From: Flavobacteriaceae bacterium
Lineage (GTDB): Bacteria > Bacteroidota > Bacteroidia > Flavobacteriales > Flavobacteriaceae
Length of the DNA stretch: 64,000 nucleotides
Direction of reading: 5' to 3'
NCBI GenBank assembly: GCA_022428005.1
Contig: JAKMDI010000023.1
Span: 1 to 64,000 of the forward strand
The stretch's first letter is position 1, and the number at the start of each line of letters is the position of its first letter. The position numbers and the translations under genes were made by a program. The notes under the pieces are model-generated. The model saw only the letters and a list, made by a program, of their open reading frames with translations. It made no database searches and was not told where the DNA came from. Positions 45,880 to 57,098 of this stretch are shown here, one piece after another.

Positions 45880-46644
45880 TTGAAAATTCTCTCCTACAAT
45901 GTTAACGGTATTCGGGCTGCCCTCAACAAAGGTTTTGCCGAATGGCTAAAAGCCTCCAATCCCGATGTTGTCTGTATTCAAGAAACCAAAGCAATGGAGG
46001 AACAAGTGGACACCAGTCTTTTTGAGGAACTGGGGTACCACCATTTCTGGCATTCTGCCCAAAAAAAAGGATACAGTGGCGTGGCCATATTGACCAAAAT
46101 CAAGCCCCTACAAATTCAAAAAGGGACTGGTATAGAACACATGGATTTTGAAGGCAGGGTTATCCGTGCTGATTTTGAAAAAGTTTCCGTTATCAGCCTC
46201 TACCTCCCCTCGGGCACCAACTTGGATCGGTTGGATTACAAATTTAAATTCATGGAGGACTTCCAAAACTACATCGATGATTTAAAAAAAGAATACCCCC
46301 ATTTAGTCATCTGTGGAGACTACAATATTTGTCACCGTGCCATCGACATACACGACCCTGTTCGCAATAAGAATGTTTCTGGTTTTTTGCCAGAGGAACG
46401 GGAGTGGATTGATCATTTTATCAACAGTGGTTTTGTCGATTCTTTTCGTTTCCTCAACCCAGAACCACATCAATACAGCTGGTGGAGCTATCGCGCTAAT
46501 GCCAGAAACAACAACAAAGGGTGGCGCATTGATTACAACCTTGTCAGTGAAGATCTTAAAAAAAATATTTCCCGTGCATTTTTACTCCCCGACGCAAAAC
46601 ACTCAGACCATTGCCCCGTTGGAGTAGAACTCAAATTAAATTGA
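45880..46644 (+). CDS. xth: Exodeoxyribonuclease III / AP endonuclease
   Basis: This 254-residue EEP-fold nuclease cuts at abasic sites and degrades DNA 3'-5' during base excision repair. Motifs include ILSYNVNGIRAA, VCIQETKA (metal-binding Glu), CGDYNICH, and the C-terminal KHSDHCPVG. Homologues begin at the methionine of MKILSYNVNGIR, which corresponds here to a TTG at 45880; no ATG is available near it. The gene is followed by the OmpA-family gene with 2 bp between them. Confidence 0.94.
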   Translation: MKILSYNVNGIRAALNKGFAEWLKASNPDVVCIQETKAMEEQVDTSLFEELGYHHFWHSAQKKGYSGVAILTKIKPLQIQKGTGIEHMDFEGRVIRADFEKVSVISLYLPSGTNLDRLDYKFKFMEDFQNYIDDLKKEYPHLVICGDYNICHRAIDIHDPVRNKNVSGFLPEEREWIDHFINSGFVDSFRFLNPEPHQYSWWSYRANARNNNKGWRIDYNLVSEDLKKNISRAFLLPDAKHSDHCPVGVELKLN

Positions 46645-46646
46645 TC

Positions 46647-47546
46647 ATGAAGAAAAAAATTCTATCCTTAAGTATCCTTTTACTTTCGCTCAGTGCCTGT
46701 GTTTCCAATCGGGTTTTTAATGATTTAGAATCACGATATGCAGAACTCAAAGACAACTTCAATCGACAGACCAAAACCATTGAATCCCTCAATGAAGAGC
46801 TGAAAGATTTGACAGAAAAATATGTATCCCAAGAAGCCTCCTTACAGCAAACAGAAGACAGCCTCAATCTAAAGCAACAAAAGTTGGAGCAGTTAGAATC
46901 GTCATTGGATTTATTAAAACTTCAGAGTGAGTCTGCCCTCAAAGAGCGGATTACGGAAAACGAGGGATTACTAAAAAAAATTGCTGAAAGAGAAAATGAA
47001 TTGGCAGACAGAATGGCTCGAGTAGTAGAGCTCGAAGGTCTCATCGCAAGACAAAAACAGGCCATGCGGAATCTCAAGGAACGCCTTTCGGATGCCCTGC
47101 TTAATTTTGAGGACAAGGGACTCACCGTGGAGGCAAGAGATGGTAAAGTTTATGTTTCTATGGAAAATAAGCTTTTATTTAAATCGGGAAGTTGGACCGT
47201 AGAAGCTGCAGGACAAAACGCCATTAAAAGTTTGGCTGGGGTTTTGGCAGAAAATCCAGATATCGCCATACTCATCGAAGGGCACACCGACAATGTCCCC
47301 TACCGGGGCAAAGGCCCCCTTAAAGGAAATTGGGATTTGTCGACCAAGCGGGCTACTGCAATTGTAAATCAATTACTTGAAAACCCCGACATACTTCCTC
47401 AAAATCTTACTGCGGCGGGCAGAGGCGAGTACCTCCCCATAGCGCCCAATTCAACCCGATCGGGGCGGGCTGCAAACAGAAGAATTGAAGTGGTGCTGAG
47501 TCCACAGTTAGATGAAATCTCACAAATCATCAATACTTTAGATTAA
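46647..47546 (+). CDS. OmpA-family lipoprotein with coiled coil
   Basis: A 299-residue protein starting at the ATG at 46647. It has a signal sequence with lipobox LLSLSAC, a coiled coil at about residues 25-150 (heptad-rich ELKDLTEKYVSQEASLQQ and similar), and a C-terminal OmpA domain (IEGHTDNVPYRG, then NLTAAGRGEYLPI and NRRIEVV) that binds peptidoglycan. It would span from the outer membrane to the cell wall. The upstream part of the frame lies within xth and is not used. The next gene starts 2 bp after the stop. Confidence 0.92.
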   Translation: MKKKILSLSILLLSLSACVSNRVFNDLESRYAELKDNFNRQTKTIESLNEELKDLTEKYVSQEASLQQTEDSLNLKQQKLEQLESSLDLLKLQSESALKERITENEGLLKKIAERENELADRMARVVELEGLIARQKQAMRNLKERLSDALLNFEDKGLTVEARDGKVYVSMENKLLFKSGSWTVEAAGQNAIKSLAGVLAENPDIAILIEGHTDNVPYRGKGPLKGNWDLSTKRATAIVNQLLENPDILPQNLTAAGRGEYLPIAPNSTRSGRAANRRIEVVLSPQLDEISQIINTLD

Positions 47547-47548
47547 GA

Positions 47549-48586
47549 ATGGATTATAATTTTTTACCCAATACAGACATAAAAGTCAGTAAAATATGTC
47601 TTGGGACTATGACCTATGGGAATCAAAATACCGAGGCAGAAGGTCACCAACAGATGGATTATGCAGTGGAGCAAGGGGTCAATTTTTTTGATACCGCTGA
47701 GCTTTACCCCGTTCCCGCAAACAAACATACACAAGGCGATACCGAATCCATAATGGGTAGCTGGTTTAAAAAAAATGGCCGCCGCGATAAAATAATTCTC
47801 GCCTCAAAAGTTGCAGGCCCAGGTGACTACACCAAGCACATCCGTAAAAATCTCAGCTTCAAAAAAGATCATATCGATGAGGCCGTTAACAAAAGCCTTA
47901 AAAGACTTCAAACCGATTACATCGATCTGTATCAGTTGCACTGGCCTGAACGTAAGACGAATTTTTTTGGAAAAAGGGGATACAAGCACGAACCCGACGA
48001 TCCCTGGGAGGAAAATTTTGAAGCGATACTCGAGGCTTTAGAAGAAAATATAAAAGCGGGAAAAATCAGATACATAGGGCTTTCTAACGAAAATCCTTGG
48101 GGGATCATGCGGTTCCTCCAGGCAGCAAAAACCCCCGCGACCAAAATAATCACTGTTCAAAATCCCTACTCCCTCCTCAACCGACTTTTTGAAGGGGGCA
48201 GCGCAGAGATATGCCATCGGGAAAATATAGGCCTTTTACCCTACTCCCCCCTGGGTTTTGGTGTACTTTCAGGAAAATATCGCCATGGAAAATTACCCCC
48301 CAATAGCCGGCTGGCGCTTTTTGAAAGGCTGGCGCGTTACAGTGGAAAAACATCTTTTGAAGCCACTGAACGCTATGCTCAGTTGGCAGAAGAGGTAGGA
48401 CTTTCACTTACTGATTTATCGCTCGCATTTGTCAATGACCGCTCTTTTGTCACCTCCAATATCATTGGCGCTACGACCCTGGAGCAGCTTAAAGAAAATA
48501 TCGCCTCCCACAGGGTGAGGCTATCTCCAGATATCCTCGAAGCCATTGAAGCCATCCATGAGGAAATTCCAAATCCTGCCCCCTAA
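47549..48586 (+). CDS. Aldo/keto reductase (Tas-like)
   Basis: A 345-residue NADPH-dependent oxidoreductase with the TIM-barrel catalytic tetrad visible: Asp and Tyr in FDTAELYPVP, Lys in IILASKVAG and His in YQLHWPE. The extended loop EPDDPWEENFEAILEALEENI and the sequence LSNENPWGIMRFL match the Tas subgroup. The natural substrate is unknown. It follows the OmpA gene closely, probably in one transcript with xth. Confidence 0.93.
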   Translation: MDYNFLPNTDIKVSKICLGTMTYGNQNTEAEGHQQMDYAVEQGVNFFDTAELYPVPANKHTQGDTESIMGSWFKKNGRRDKIILASKVAGPGDYTKHIRKNLSFKKDHIDEAVNKSLKRLQTDYIDLYQLHWPERKTNFFGKRGYKHEPDDPWEENFEAILEALEENIKAGKIRYIGLSNENPWGIMRFLQAAKTPATKIITVQNPYSLLNRLFEGGSAEICHRENIGLLPYSPLGFGVLSGKYRHGKLPPNSRLALFERLARYSGKTSFEATERYAQLAEEVGLSLTDLSLAFVNDRSFVTSNIIGATTLEQLKENIASHRVRLSPDILEAIEAIHEEIPNPAP

Positions 48587-48684
48587 ACGGGGAGTTTCAG
48601 TGAAGGTGTTTTTTAAGTAAAGTCTAATCTATTTTAAAAACGCCTTATATTACCATTACAATTGCAAACAATCAAAATCTGAAT

Positions 48685-49926
48685 TTGAAAATCATCACAA
48701 GAAATATTGCAATCATTTTTATGATGGTCTTTATTGTGCCACTAAAAGCACAAAATAAGATTTGGAAAAGACATATTATAGACTCCTGCTGCAGCGGAGC
48801 CGATGGTGTTAGGATTGCAGATATAAATGGCGACAATCTTCCAGACATCGCAACGGGCTGGGAGGAAGAAGGGTTTACAAAGGTTTACCTCCACCCAGGT
48901 AGACGGCACGTCAAGGAACTCTGGCCTGCCCTTAGGGTGGGAAACACCCCAGATGTTGAAGATGCTTTTTTTGCTGACTTGGATAACGATGGCGCCATGG
49001 ATGTGATTACCAGCGCTGAGGGGGAAACTAAAAAAATATACATCAACTGGTCCCCCACAGATCCCTCCAACTTGATGGATATCAGCCAATGGGAAAGTCG
49101 GGTCCTCCCAACTTCTGAAGGATTAATGCAATGGATGTTTGGTATTCCCATTCAAATCGACAGTTTACACGGGATAGATTTCGTTGTGGGAGCAAAAAAT
49201 AGAGAAGCTGAAATTGGATGGTTTAAAGCGCCAAAAAAACCGCGAGAATTAGGACAATGGACCTGGAATACAATAAGCAATGCTACCTGGGTGATGTCAT
49301 TGATTTCCAGTGACATGGATCATGACGGAGATTTTGATATCATAACCTCCGATCGAATGGCCGGAAAAACAAATGGTGTGCGATGGTTGGAAAACCCGGG
49401 AAAGGGGAGCAAGGTGAATCAGAAATGGAAAAATCATTATATCGGCGCAAGGGGAAAGGATGTTATGTTTATGGATTTGGCTGATTTGGACAAAGACGGA
49501 TTGGAAGATGCCATAGTGACCCAATACACTGACCAAGAAATAATATATATGCGCAGACTTGACACCACGGGGACGCAATGGGAAAGTTACTCCATAGATA
49601 TTCCTGCCAAGACCGGTAGGGCCAAAGCGGTCAAAGCAGGAGATATTAATGGTGATGGGAAAATTGACTTGGTTCACAGTACCAACACCCAAAGGGATGA
49701 AAATAGATCGGGGGTATACTGGTTGTCCTATCCCAATACCCCTATGGATGCCGTTTGGGAATGGCATAATATCAGTGGACCCATAGGCTATAAATATGAC
49801 CGAATAGAACTTTTAGATCTCGATGGAGATGGAGATCTGGATGTTGTCACCACAGAGGAAAACTATGGACAAAACAGTTCGGGTCTGGGGCTATTGTGGT
49901 TCGAAAATCCACTCAATAATCGTTAG
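48685..49926 (+). CDS. Secreted FG-GAP/VCBS repeat protein
   Basis: A 413-residue exported protein with repeated calcium-loop-like motifs (RIADINGDNLPDIATGW, FFADLDNDGAMDVITSA, SDMDHDGDFDIITSD, DLADLDKDGLEDAIVTQ, GDINGDGKIDLVHS, DLDGDGDLDVVTTE). These are blades of a beta-propeller of the FG-GAP/VCBS type. The start is a TTG at 48685, which gives a normal signal peptide ending PLKAQ. The first ATG (48721) would leave too short a leader. There is no type IX C-terminal sorting domain. Its ligand or substrate is unknown. Confidence 0.85.
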   Translation: MKIITRNIAIIFMMVFIVPLKAQNKIWKRHIIDSCCSGADGVRIADINGDNLPDIATGWEEEGFTKVYLHPGRRHVKELWPALRVGNTPDVEDAFFADLDNDGAMDVITSAEGETKKIYINWSPTDPSNLMDISQWESRVLPTSEGLMQWMFGIPIQIDSLHGIDFVVGAKNREAEIGWFKAPKKPRELGQWTWNTISNATWVMSLISSDMDHDGDFDIITSDRMAGKTNGVRWLENPGKGSKVNQKWKNHYIGARGKDVMFMDLADLDKDGLEDAIVTQYTDQEIIYMRRLDTTGTQWESYSIDIPAKTGRAKAVKAGDINGDGKIDLVHSTNTQRDENRSGVYWLSYPNTPMDAVWEWHNISGPIGYKYDRIELLDLDGDGDLDVVTTEENYGQNSSGLGLLWFENPLNNR

Positions 49927-49975
49927 ATTGTATTACCAAAAAAATACTTCTATGTGCCTGTAGGGGTGTGATGTT

Positions 49976-51655
49976 CTAAACTTTTGGAAGGGAGGCAATC
50001 AATTTCTGAGTATAAGGCTGCTGGGGATTAAAATACAATTCATCTGCTTCACCTTCTTCAATCAAACTGCCCTGTTCCATGACCAAAATCCTATCCGACA
50101 TATATTTTACCACATTCAGATCATGGGAGATAAAGAGGAAAGACAGCTGTAATTTATCTTTTAGGTCGTTGAGTAAATTGAGTACTTGGGCTTGAACTGA
50201 AATGTCCAATGCAGCAACGGATTCATCCAGCACCAAAAGTTTTGGATCAGTGGCGAGTGAACGGGCAATGACCACTCTTTGTCTTTGTCCTCCCGACAAC
50301 TGATGGGGGTAGCTGTGGTAATACGCTGGCCCCAAGCCCACTTGCTCCAACAATTGAAAGGCCCTTTCTTTTTGGGCTTCCTTTCCATCAATAAGGCCAT
50401 GGACATAACTTGGCTCAACGATGGCATCGCCAATTTTTTTTAATGGGTGGAGCGCTGCGAAGGGATCTTGGAAAACCAATTGGATATCTTTTCTCAGTGC
50501 TCTCAATTCCTCTTCATTAAGCCCGTCTATACGTCGTCCTTTATATCGAATTTCTCCCGATGTTGGCGTATCTAAACGCATCAGCGTTCTGCTGATGGTA
50601 GATTTTCCGCAACCCGATTCTCCAACCAAACCTAAAGTCTCCCCAGGAAAGAGATCAAAACTCACCTCATTGACGGCTTTGAGACTTTTCTGTTCCTTGA
50701 ACCAATAGTTTGTCAGGGGATATTCCTTGGTCAAGCCTTTGACTTCCAACAAGGGTTTTTGGACATATAATTTTTTGTGATTTTTGATTCGAGATGTTTT
50801 AGAAACAGCGGGGAAATCTTTTTCCTTTTTTGCAAAGTCGGCGACAGTAGGTAAACGCCTGAGGCGTTGATCTGGTTGGGGGCGCGCAAATAGCAAACCC
50901 TTTGTATAATCCTGTTTTGGGGAATCAAAAATTTCTTTTACCTTACCACTTTCCACAATTTTTCCTTCCCGCATAACCAATACCCGGTCTGCAAACTGCG
51001 CTACCAAACTCAGATCGTGGGAGATAAATAAAATACTCATCTTACTGGTACTTTGACGCGCTTTTATCAACGTCAGTATCTCTTTTTGGACGGTTACATC
51101 CAAGGCGGTGGTGGGCTCATCGGCAAGCAACAAGTCGGGCTTTCCGATTAATGCCATGGCAATCATAACGCGCTGTTTCTGTCCTCCGCTGAGTTCATGT
51201 GGATAGGCCTTAAAAATCCTTTCTGGCTGTGGTAATTGAACTTGTTCAAAAGCCGAAAGCACTTGAGCTCGGTAAGACTTTTTATCACCCAGTTGGTTAT
51301 TTCTTAGTCGTTCCAATACTTGAGGACCACACCGCATACTGGGGTTCAAACTTGATTGAGGTTCTTGAAAAATCATCCCCAAATGTTTGCCCCTTAGTGC
51401 TTGCCATTCTTTTTTAGTCAAACTGAGGAGGTTGCTTTTCCCCAGCTGCATTTTTTTACAGCTCTGGGACAAGGGTGCATTAAATAAAAGTCCCGCTACT
51501 GAAAGTGCAGTCAAAGACTTACCACTCCCAGACTCTCCGACTATGGCTACAATTTCTTGAGTCTTAACCTCAAAGGAAATCCCATTTAAAAGCAGTCGTT
51601 CATTGGATGACAAAGACAAATCCGATACTTCCAATAATGTTTTCTGGTCTTTCAT
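49976..51655 (-). CDS. Peptide-type ABC transporter, two fused ATP-binding domains
   Basis: A 559-residue protein with two complete ABC ATPase domains in tandem. The first has [31 protein letters not shown] and [11 protein letters not shown]. The second has [31 protein letters not shown] and [11 protein letters not shown]. The arrangement is like YejF or fused DppD-DppF of oligopeptide or dipeptide importers. No permease or binding protein gene lies nearby, so the rest of the transporter is elsewhere. Its start overlaps the exonuclease stop (ATGA). Confidence 0.93.
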   Translation of the reverse strand: MKDQKTLLEVSDLSLSSNERLLLNGISFEVKTQEIVAIVGESGSGKSLTALSVAGLLFNAPLSQSCKKMQLGKSNLLSLTKKEWQALRGKHLGMIFQEPQSSLNPSMRCGPQVLERLRNNQLGDKKSYRAQVLSAFEQVQLPQPERIFKAYPHELSGGQKQRVMIAMALIGKPDLLLADEPTTALDVTVQKEILTLIKARQSTSKMSILFISHDLSLVAQFADRVLVMREGKIVESGKVKEIFDSPKQDYTKGLLFARPQPDQRLRRLPTVADFAKKEKDFPAVSKTSRIKNHKKLYVQKPLLEVKGLTKEYPLTNYWFKEQKSLKAVNEVSFDLFPGETLGLVGESGCGKSTISRTLMRLDTPTSGEIRYKGRRIDGLNEEELRALRKDIQLVFQDPFAALHPLKKIGDAIVEPSYVHGLIDGKEAQKERAFQLLEQVGLGPAYYHSYPHQLSGGQRQRVVIARSLATDPKLLVLDESVAALDISVQAQVLNLLNDLKDKLQLSFLFISHDLNVVKYMSDRILVMEQGSLIEEGEADELYFNPQQPYTQKLIASLPKV

Positions 51656-52365
51656 GAATGCATTATTTCATGAGGTTCCAGCAGTGGTTCATTTCGCAAT
51701 CGCAGGACCACTTGAGCGATAGTAATTACATCTTTTTCGCAATAAGTTACAATCCTTTCAATATCCTTTTCCTGATAATATACATGGGCAACCCTACTGC
51801 CATCGATGTCATCCTTTGGGCTGGGTATCCCGAGAACATGTGCTAAAAGTGACAGGGAGGTATAGTTTTTATAATCCCCAAAACGCCACAGGTGCAGGGT
51901 ATCTAAATGGGGGACCTCCCAGGGCTTTTTATTAAAAAGATTTAATTTAGAAGGCAGATCTATTCTGTTAATGATCATCCTTCGGGCGATATAAGGGAAG
52001 TCAAATTCTTTTCCATTGTGGGCACACAGAAGGTGAGCGGCTTTACTAAAGTGTGTTTCCAAAAGAGATTTAAAATCACTTAAAAGGGTTGCTTCGGTGC
52101 CAGAAAAACTTTTGATTCTAAACTCACGATCCGTTTTTAGGACGTTAAAAAAACCTACAGAAATACATATTATTTTTCCGAATTCGGCCCATATACCCGC
52201 CCTTTCGTAAAAGGATGCTGGACTTTGATCTTCTTTTCTCTGGTATTGTGTTTTGGAAGCAAAAAAATCCTTTTCCTCAGCGGAAAGTAAATCAAAATTC
52301 TCCTTTTCTGGGACCGTTTCTATATCGAGAAACAACAATTTTGTAAGATCAATTTTTTGTAACAT
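51652..52365 (-). CDS. DEDDy-type 3'-5' exonuclease
   Basis: A 237-residue RNase H-like nuclease. The three exonuclease motifs are visible: FLDIETVPE (Asp and Glu), CAHNGKEFDFPYIARR (Asp) and YCEKDVITIAQV (Tyr-x3-Asp), defining the DEDDy subgroup. The protein is related to the proofreading domain of family B polymerases but is stand-alone. Its substrate is unknown. It is coupled to the downstream ABC gene by ATGA, and it overlaps the upstream serine hydrolase gene by 17 bases. Confidence 0.9.
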   Translation of the reverse strand: MLQKIDLTKLLFLDIETVPEKENFDLLSAEEKDFFASKTQYQRKEDQSPASFYERAGIWAEFGKIICISVGFFNVLKTDREFRIKSFSGTEATLLSDFKSLLETHFSKAAHLLCAHNGKEFDFPYIARRMIINRIDLPSKLNLFNKKPWEVPHLDTLHLWRFGDYKNYTSLSLLAHVLGIPSPKDDIDGSRVAHVYYQEKDIERIVTYCEKDVITIAQVVLRLRNEPLLEPHEIMHS

Positions 52366-53527
52366 TTTTAATCATTTCCAGTCCCGCATCAAGGTAAACA
52401 TAAATGTCATTTGTAAAGGGGTCCCCACCAGTGCTTTTGCCCCTAAGTGTGCTTTTTTTGTCCTTGAGGTGGCCCAAGCGAACCACTATCAGGTCTTCGT
52501 CGGGAACCACCAGAACATACTGTCCCAGGTGCCCGCGCATCATGTATACTTTCCTGTCCTTGTAATTGTCTAACCACCAACCATAGCCATACTCTGGACT
52601 CTCCTGAAATCTTGGTTTAAGGGCAAGGGCTACAAAACTTGAATCCAACAGTTGTTGGCCATCCCACTGTCCATTGTTTTTAAAAAGTTTTCCAAAACGA
52701 GCAAAGTCCCGCGCATTACTTGCGAGGCAACAAAAGGCTTTTTCCATACCACTTTCATCACTGTCCAACTGCCAGAGTGCAGGGTGTTCAGCCCCCATGG
52801 ATTTCCAAAGTTTTTCACTGAGGTAGTCGCTTAATTTTTTCCCTGTTGCCCTTTTTATAACCATCCCTAACAGCTGTGTGGTTCCACTTTGGTAATGGAA
52901 TGTCTGCCCTGGTTTCTTGTGAATGGGTTGATTCAAAATCAGGGTATCTAAACTGTTTACAAAATAGGCAGCTGAGGTAACAGAAAATGGATTGTAGTAG
53001 GCCTCACCCCATTTTTGTCCAGAAGCCATACTGGAGAGGTCGCCCACGGTGACACTGCTGGCATAGGGTCCTTTTAGTTCAGGAATAAACTCAATTACTT
53101 TCTGATCCAAGCTCTTGATAGTTCCCTCTTTTAGGGCAATTCCCAACATGGCGGTTACCATACTTTTTACGACTGAAAAGGAATTACTTCTGGTGTCTTT
53201 ATCAAAACCATCGTAATATTTTTCATAAAGGATGCTGTCGTTTTTTATGATCAGGTAAGCCACTGTCCTTTGGTTTTTATGATAGTCCTCCAAGTCTTCG
53301 GGGGTTGGGTACTTATTGTAACTTTTATGAAAAGGCCACGGCTGTGTTGTATTCGAAGTGTTTACTGTGTCGTTCGAAAAACGATTGTAGTCCTCCAGAA
53401 AGGCAGTAGTATGTCCCGAAAGGTAAATGGTCTGGATTCCCTTCAACAGGTAACTGTATTTAGAGATGTACAAGAGCGAAAAGAGAACGCACAAGACAAT
53501 ACCTGAACGGAGGAAAAAATTCTTCAT
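52349..53527 (-). CDS. Serine hydrolase of the beta-lactamase/class C PBP family
   Basis: A 392-residue protein with an N-terminal membrane anchor or signal (GIVLCVLFSLLYISKYSYLL). The nucleophile motif is SVVK (S118-x-x-K121), a Tyr follows in TFHYQSGTTQ, and the third element is RGHLGQYV, in place of KTG. It may act on peptidoglycan fragments, esters or amides outside the cytoplasm. True beta-lactamase activity is not implied. It overlaps the exonuclease gene and follows ogt on the same strand. Confidence 0.9.
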   Translation of the reverse strand: MKNFFLRSGIVLCVLFSLLYISKYSYLLKGIQTIYLSGHTTAFLEDYNRFSNDTVNTSNTTQPWPFHKSYNKYPTPEDLEDYHKNQRTVAYLIIKNDSILYEKYYDGFDKDTRSNSFSVVKSMVTAMLGIALKEGTIKSLDQKVIEFIPELKGPYASSVTVGDLSSMASGQKWGEAYYNPFSVTSAAYFVNSLDTLILNQPIHKKPGQTFHYQSGTTQLLGMVIKRATGKKLSDYLSEKLWKSMGAEHPALWQLDSDESGMEKAFCCLASNARDFARFGKLFKNNGQWDGQQLLDSSFVALALKPRFQESPEYGYGWWLDNYKDRKVYMMRGHLGQYVLVVPDEDLIVVRLGHLKDKKSTLRGKSTGGDPFTNDIYVYLDAGLEMIKNVTKN

Positions 53528-53536
53528 TATTATTAG

Positions 53537-54010
53537 CTAAAGTACGGCTATTTGCTTTGGAAAACCTTCGAGTTCCAAAAGTTGTCGCTTCTTGTCAATT
53601 CCTGCGGAATAACCAACGAGAGAGCCATCACTTCCCATTACCCTGTGACAAGGAATAAGAATAATTAGGGGATTCTTTGCTAAGGCAGCTCCAACAGCCC
53701 TGACCATTTTTGCGTCACCATAGGCTTGGGCTACTTTGACATATGCAAGGGAGGTGCCATAAGGAATACGAGAAACCAGCTTCCATATTTTTACTTGGAA
53801 ATCTGTTCCAACCCACCGGTATGGAAAATCAAACTCAGACCGCTTTCCGTTAAAATATTCTTCAATTTGTTTAAGGGCTTTTTGTAAGACAGGAGAAGGG
53901 GACGCAGAAGTTTTTTCGATTTCATCTACAAAACTAATACTTATAACCTCCTGATTATGAGTTGATACAGATAAAATTCCAATATCGCTTTCAAAATAAC
54001 CTATCTCCAT
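53537..54010 (-). CDS. ogt: Methylated-DNA--protein-cysteine methyltransferase
   Basis: A 157-residue suicide repair protein that removes alkyl groups from O6-alkylguanine. The active-site motif is IPCHRV with Cys121; the helix-turn-helix RAVGAALAKNP and the C-terminal KRQLLELEG complete the family signature. The gene starts at an ATG 87 bp after the end of hemB and is separated from it by a likely terminator. Confidence 0.96.
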   Translation of the reverse strand: MEIGYFESDIGILSVSTHNQEVISISFVDEIEKTSASPSPVLQKALKQIEEYFNGKRSEFDFPYRWVGTDFQVKIWKLVSRIPYGTSLAYVKVAQAYGDAKMVRAVGAALAKNPLIILIPCHRVMGSDGSLVGYSAGIDKKRQLLELEGFPKQIAVL

Positions 54011-54047
54011 ACAGTTGAATTACAAAGCATTTGAAAGATAGTAAAAA

Positions 54048-54083
54048 TTAAACAAAAGTGCTTTTTAAATATACTTTGTTTAA
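54048..54083 (-). terminator. Probable terminator of the heme operon (AT-rich hairpin)
   Basis: Arms TTAAACAAAAGT (54048-54059) and ACTTTGTTTAA (54073-54083) form an 11-bp stem with one bulged base. On the minus strand the stem is followed by TTTTTAC. It lies between the hemB stop and ogt. The stem is weak because it is AT-rich. Confidence 0.4.
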
Positions 54084-54097
54084 ACTAACGTTCCTTT

Positions 54098-55072
<975 letters not shown>

Positions 55073-55097
55073 CTATCAAATCATTTTTAGTTATCAT

Positions 55098-56000
55098 TTA
55101 TGCCCACGGCCGAGGTTTTCTGAGCACGTTTAGTAATTCTTCTTCCTTGCTGTTTTCTTGGGGCTGGTGGTTGTATTCCCACTGAACGTGTGGGGGTAAA
55201 CTCATTAAAATACTTTCAATCCTGCCATTGGTTTTTAACCCAAATAGGGTTCCTTTATCGTGCAAGAGATTGAATTCAACATATCTCCCTCTGCGTATCT
55301 CTTGCCATTTTCTTTGGCTGGCAGTGAATTTCATTGATTTTCTCCGCTCCACTATGGGCACATAGGCGTCCAAAAAACTGTCTCCAACTTCCGTTACAAA
55401 ATTATACCAATCTTGGACGGAATGTTTAGGGTCGGGTCTGAGGTAATCAAAAAATAAGCCTCCCACCCCTCTTGCCTCTTCTCGATGACCATTCCAAAAA
55501 TATTCATCACATTTTTTTTTGTAAAGGGGATACAATTCTTTATCGTGGGCATCACATGCATTTTTACAGCGCTGATGAAAGTGGCGCACATCCTCTTCAA
55601 AAAGGTAATAGGGGGTCAGATCGAGTCCTCCTCCAAACCATTGATCTTTTAATTTACCCACATCATCGTAAAGCTCAAAATACCTCCAATTGGCGTGGAC
55701 CGTGGGAATAAATGGATTTTTAGGGTGAAGTACCAGGCTGAGACCACATGCAAAAAAGTTTCCCGATTTGATATTAAAATAGGCTTTCATTTGCTCTGGC
55801 AATACGCCGTGTACCGCAGAAATATTGACCCCTCCTTTTTCAAAAATACCCCCATTTTCTATAATTCTGGTGCAGCCACCACCCCCTCCAGAACGCTCCC
55901 ATAAATCTTCCTTAAAATGGGCTTCCCCATCCAGATCAGCTAACTTTTGAGTTATGCTGTCCTGAAGATTTTTAATGTAATGGTTAAATTTTGTTTTCAT
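55098..56000 (-). CDS. hemF: Oxygen-dependent coproporphyrinogen III oxidase
   Basis: A 300-residue enzyme that converts coproporphyrinogen III to protoporphyrinogen IX with oxygen. Motifs include WERSGGGGGCTRIIENG, WFGGGLDLTPYYLFEEDV and RGRYVEFNLLHDKGTLFGLKTNGR. It needs aerobic conditions, in line with the aa3 oxidase encoded in this window. An oxygen-independent HemN is not seen here. It lies between hemE and hemB, 75 bp after hemE. Confidence 0.97.
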   Translation of the reverse strand: MKTKFNHYIKNLQDSITQKLADLDGEAHFKEDLWERSGGGGGCTRIIENGGIFEKGGVNISAVHGVLPEQMKAYFNIKSGNFFACGLSLVLHPKNPFIPTVHANWRYFELYDDVGKLKDQWFGGGLDLTPYYLFEEDVRHFHQRCKNACDAHDKELYPLYKKKCDEYFWNGHREEARGVGGLFFDYLRPDPKHSVQDWYNFVTEVGDSFLDAYVPIVERRKSMKFTASQRKWQEIRRGRYVEFNLLHDKGTLFGLKTNGRIESILMSLPPHVQWEYNHQPQENSKEEELLNVLRKPRPWA

Positions 56001-56075
56001 TTAAAAACCAATTTTGGTTATGTTAAGCGAAACACTAATCAGTATTCGATATAGTGGGGTATGATAATATATGGA

Positions 56076-57098
56076 TCATGATTGAAATTCTTTTACGGCA
56101 TCCACAAAAGCCTTGGCGTGGTCCACCGGAATATTAGGTAAAATACCGTGACCTAAATTTACAATATAGCGGTCTTTGCCAAAGGCATTGATCATTTGCT
56201 TTACCTGGGTTTTGATTTGAGGTATTGGAGACAGCAACCGAGAGGGATCAAAATTTCCTTGTAAGGTGATTTGTCCACCAGACAGATAGCGTGCATTTCT
56301 TGCAGTACAATTCCAATCAATTCCCAGAGCGGCAGCCCCCGACTTGCTCATTTCTTGCAATGCAAACCAGCATCCTTTTCCAAATACAATAACGGGAACA
56401 CTTCCGCTGAGCGCATCAATTATTTGTTGGATGTAGGGCCATGAAAATTCCTGATAATCTGCGGGTGATAGTATGCCCCCCCAGGAGTCAAATAGTTGGA
56501 TAACATCTGCCCCTGCTTTTACCTTTTCCCTCAGATAAGCAATGGTGGTTGTGGTAATTTTTTGTAATAACTCTTTGGCCATTTCTGGTTCTTGGAAACA
56601 AAAACTTTTTGCTTTATCAAAGTTTTTTGACCCTTGACCCTGAACCGCATAACACAACATGGTCCACGGTGCTCCAGCAAACCCGATAAGAGGTACCTGG
56701 TTGTTGAGTTCGTGTTTGGTCATTTTGACCCCTTCAAAAACATAGCCTAAGCGCTCCTGAACGTCCGGCAATATTACTTTTTCTAAAGCCCCTTGATCAC
56801 GAATGGGTTGTGGGAGGTAGGGACCAATTCCATCTCGCATTTCTACCTTGATGTCCATGGCTTGCAACACCACCAAAATATCACTAAAAATAATGGCGGC
56901 ATCAACCCCAATTTGATCAATCGGCATTAAGGTAATTTCAGTAGCTAATTCCGGAGTTTGACAACGCGTAAAGAAATCGTATTTGTCTTTTAATTTCATA
57001 AAATCAGGGAGGTAGCGACCAGCCTGACGCATCATCCAAACTGGAGGACGGTCAACGGTTTCCCCTTTAAGAGCTTTTAGTAATAGATCATTCTTCAT
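56076..57098 (-). CDS. hemE: Uroporphyrinogen decarboxylase
   Basis: A 340-residue enzyme that removes four carboxyl groups from uroporphyrinogen III. I start at the ATG at 57098 ([13 protein letters not shown]), which gives the standard N-terminus followed by [17 protein letters not shown]. The longer frame to 57251 runs through hemD and is not used. Active-site segments IIFSDILVV and [12 protein letters not shown] are present. The start overlaps the hemD end by 11 bases. Confidence 0.97.
   Translation of the reverse strand: MKNDLLLKALKGETVDRPPVWMMRQAGRYLPDFMKLKDKYDFFTRCQTPELATEITLMPIDQIGVDAAIIFSDILVVLQAMDIKVEMRDGIGPYLPQPIRDQGALEKVILPDVQERLGYVFEGVKMTKHELNNQVPLIGFAGAPWTMLCYAVQGQGSKNFDKAKSFCFQEPEMAKELLQKITTTTIAYLREKVKAGADVIQLFDSWGGILSPADYQEFSWPYIQQIIDALSGSVPVIVFGKGCWFALQEMSKSGAAALGIDWNCTARNARYLSGGQITLQGNFDPSRLLSPIPQIKTQVKQMINAFGKDRYIVNLGHGILPNIPVDHAKAFVDAVKEFQS

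Noticed and set aside
48578-48594. CCCC/GGGG stem at the end of the aldo/keto reductase gene
   Set aside because: The stem is four base pairs and the next T-run is about 20 bases away. Too weak to call.
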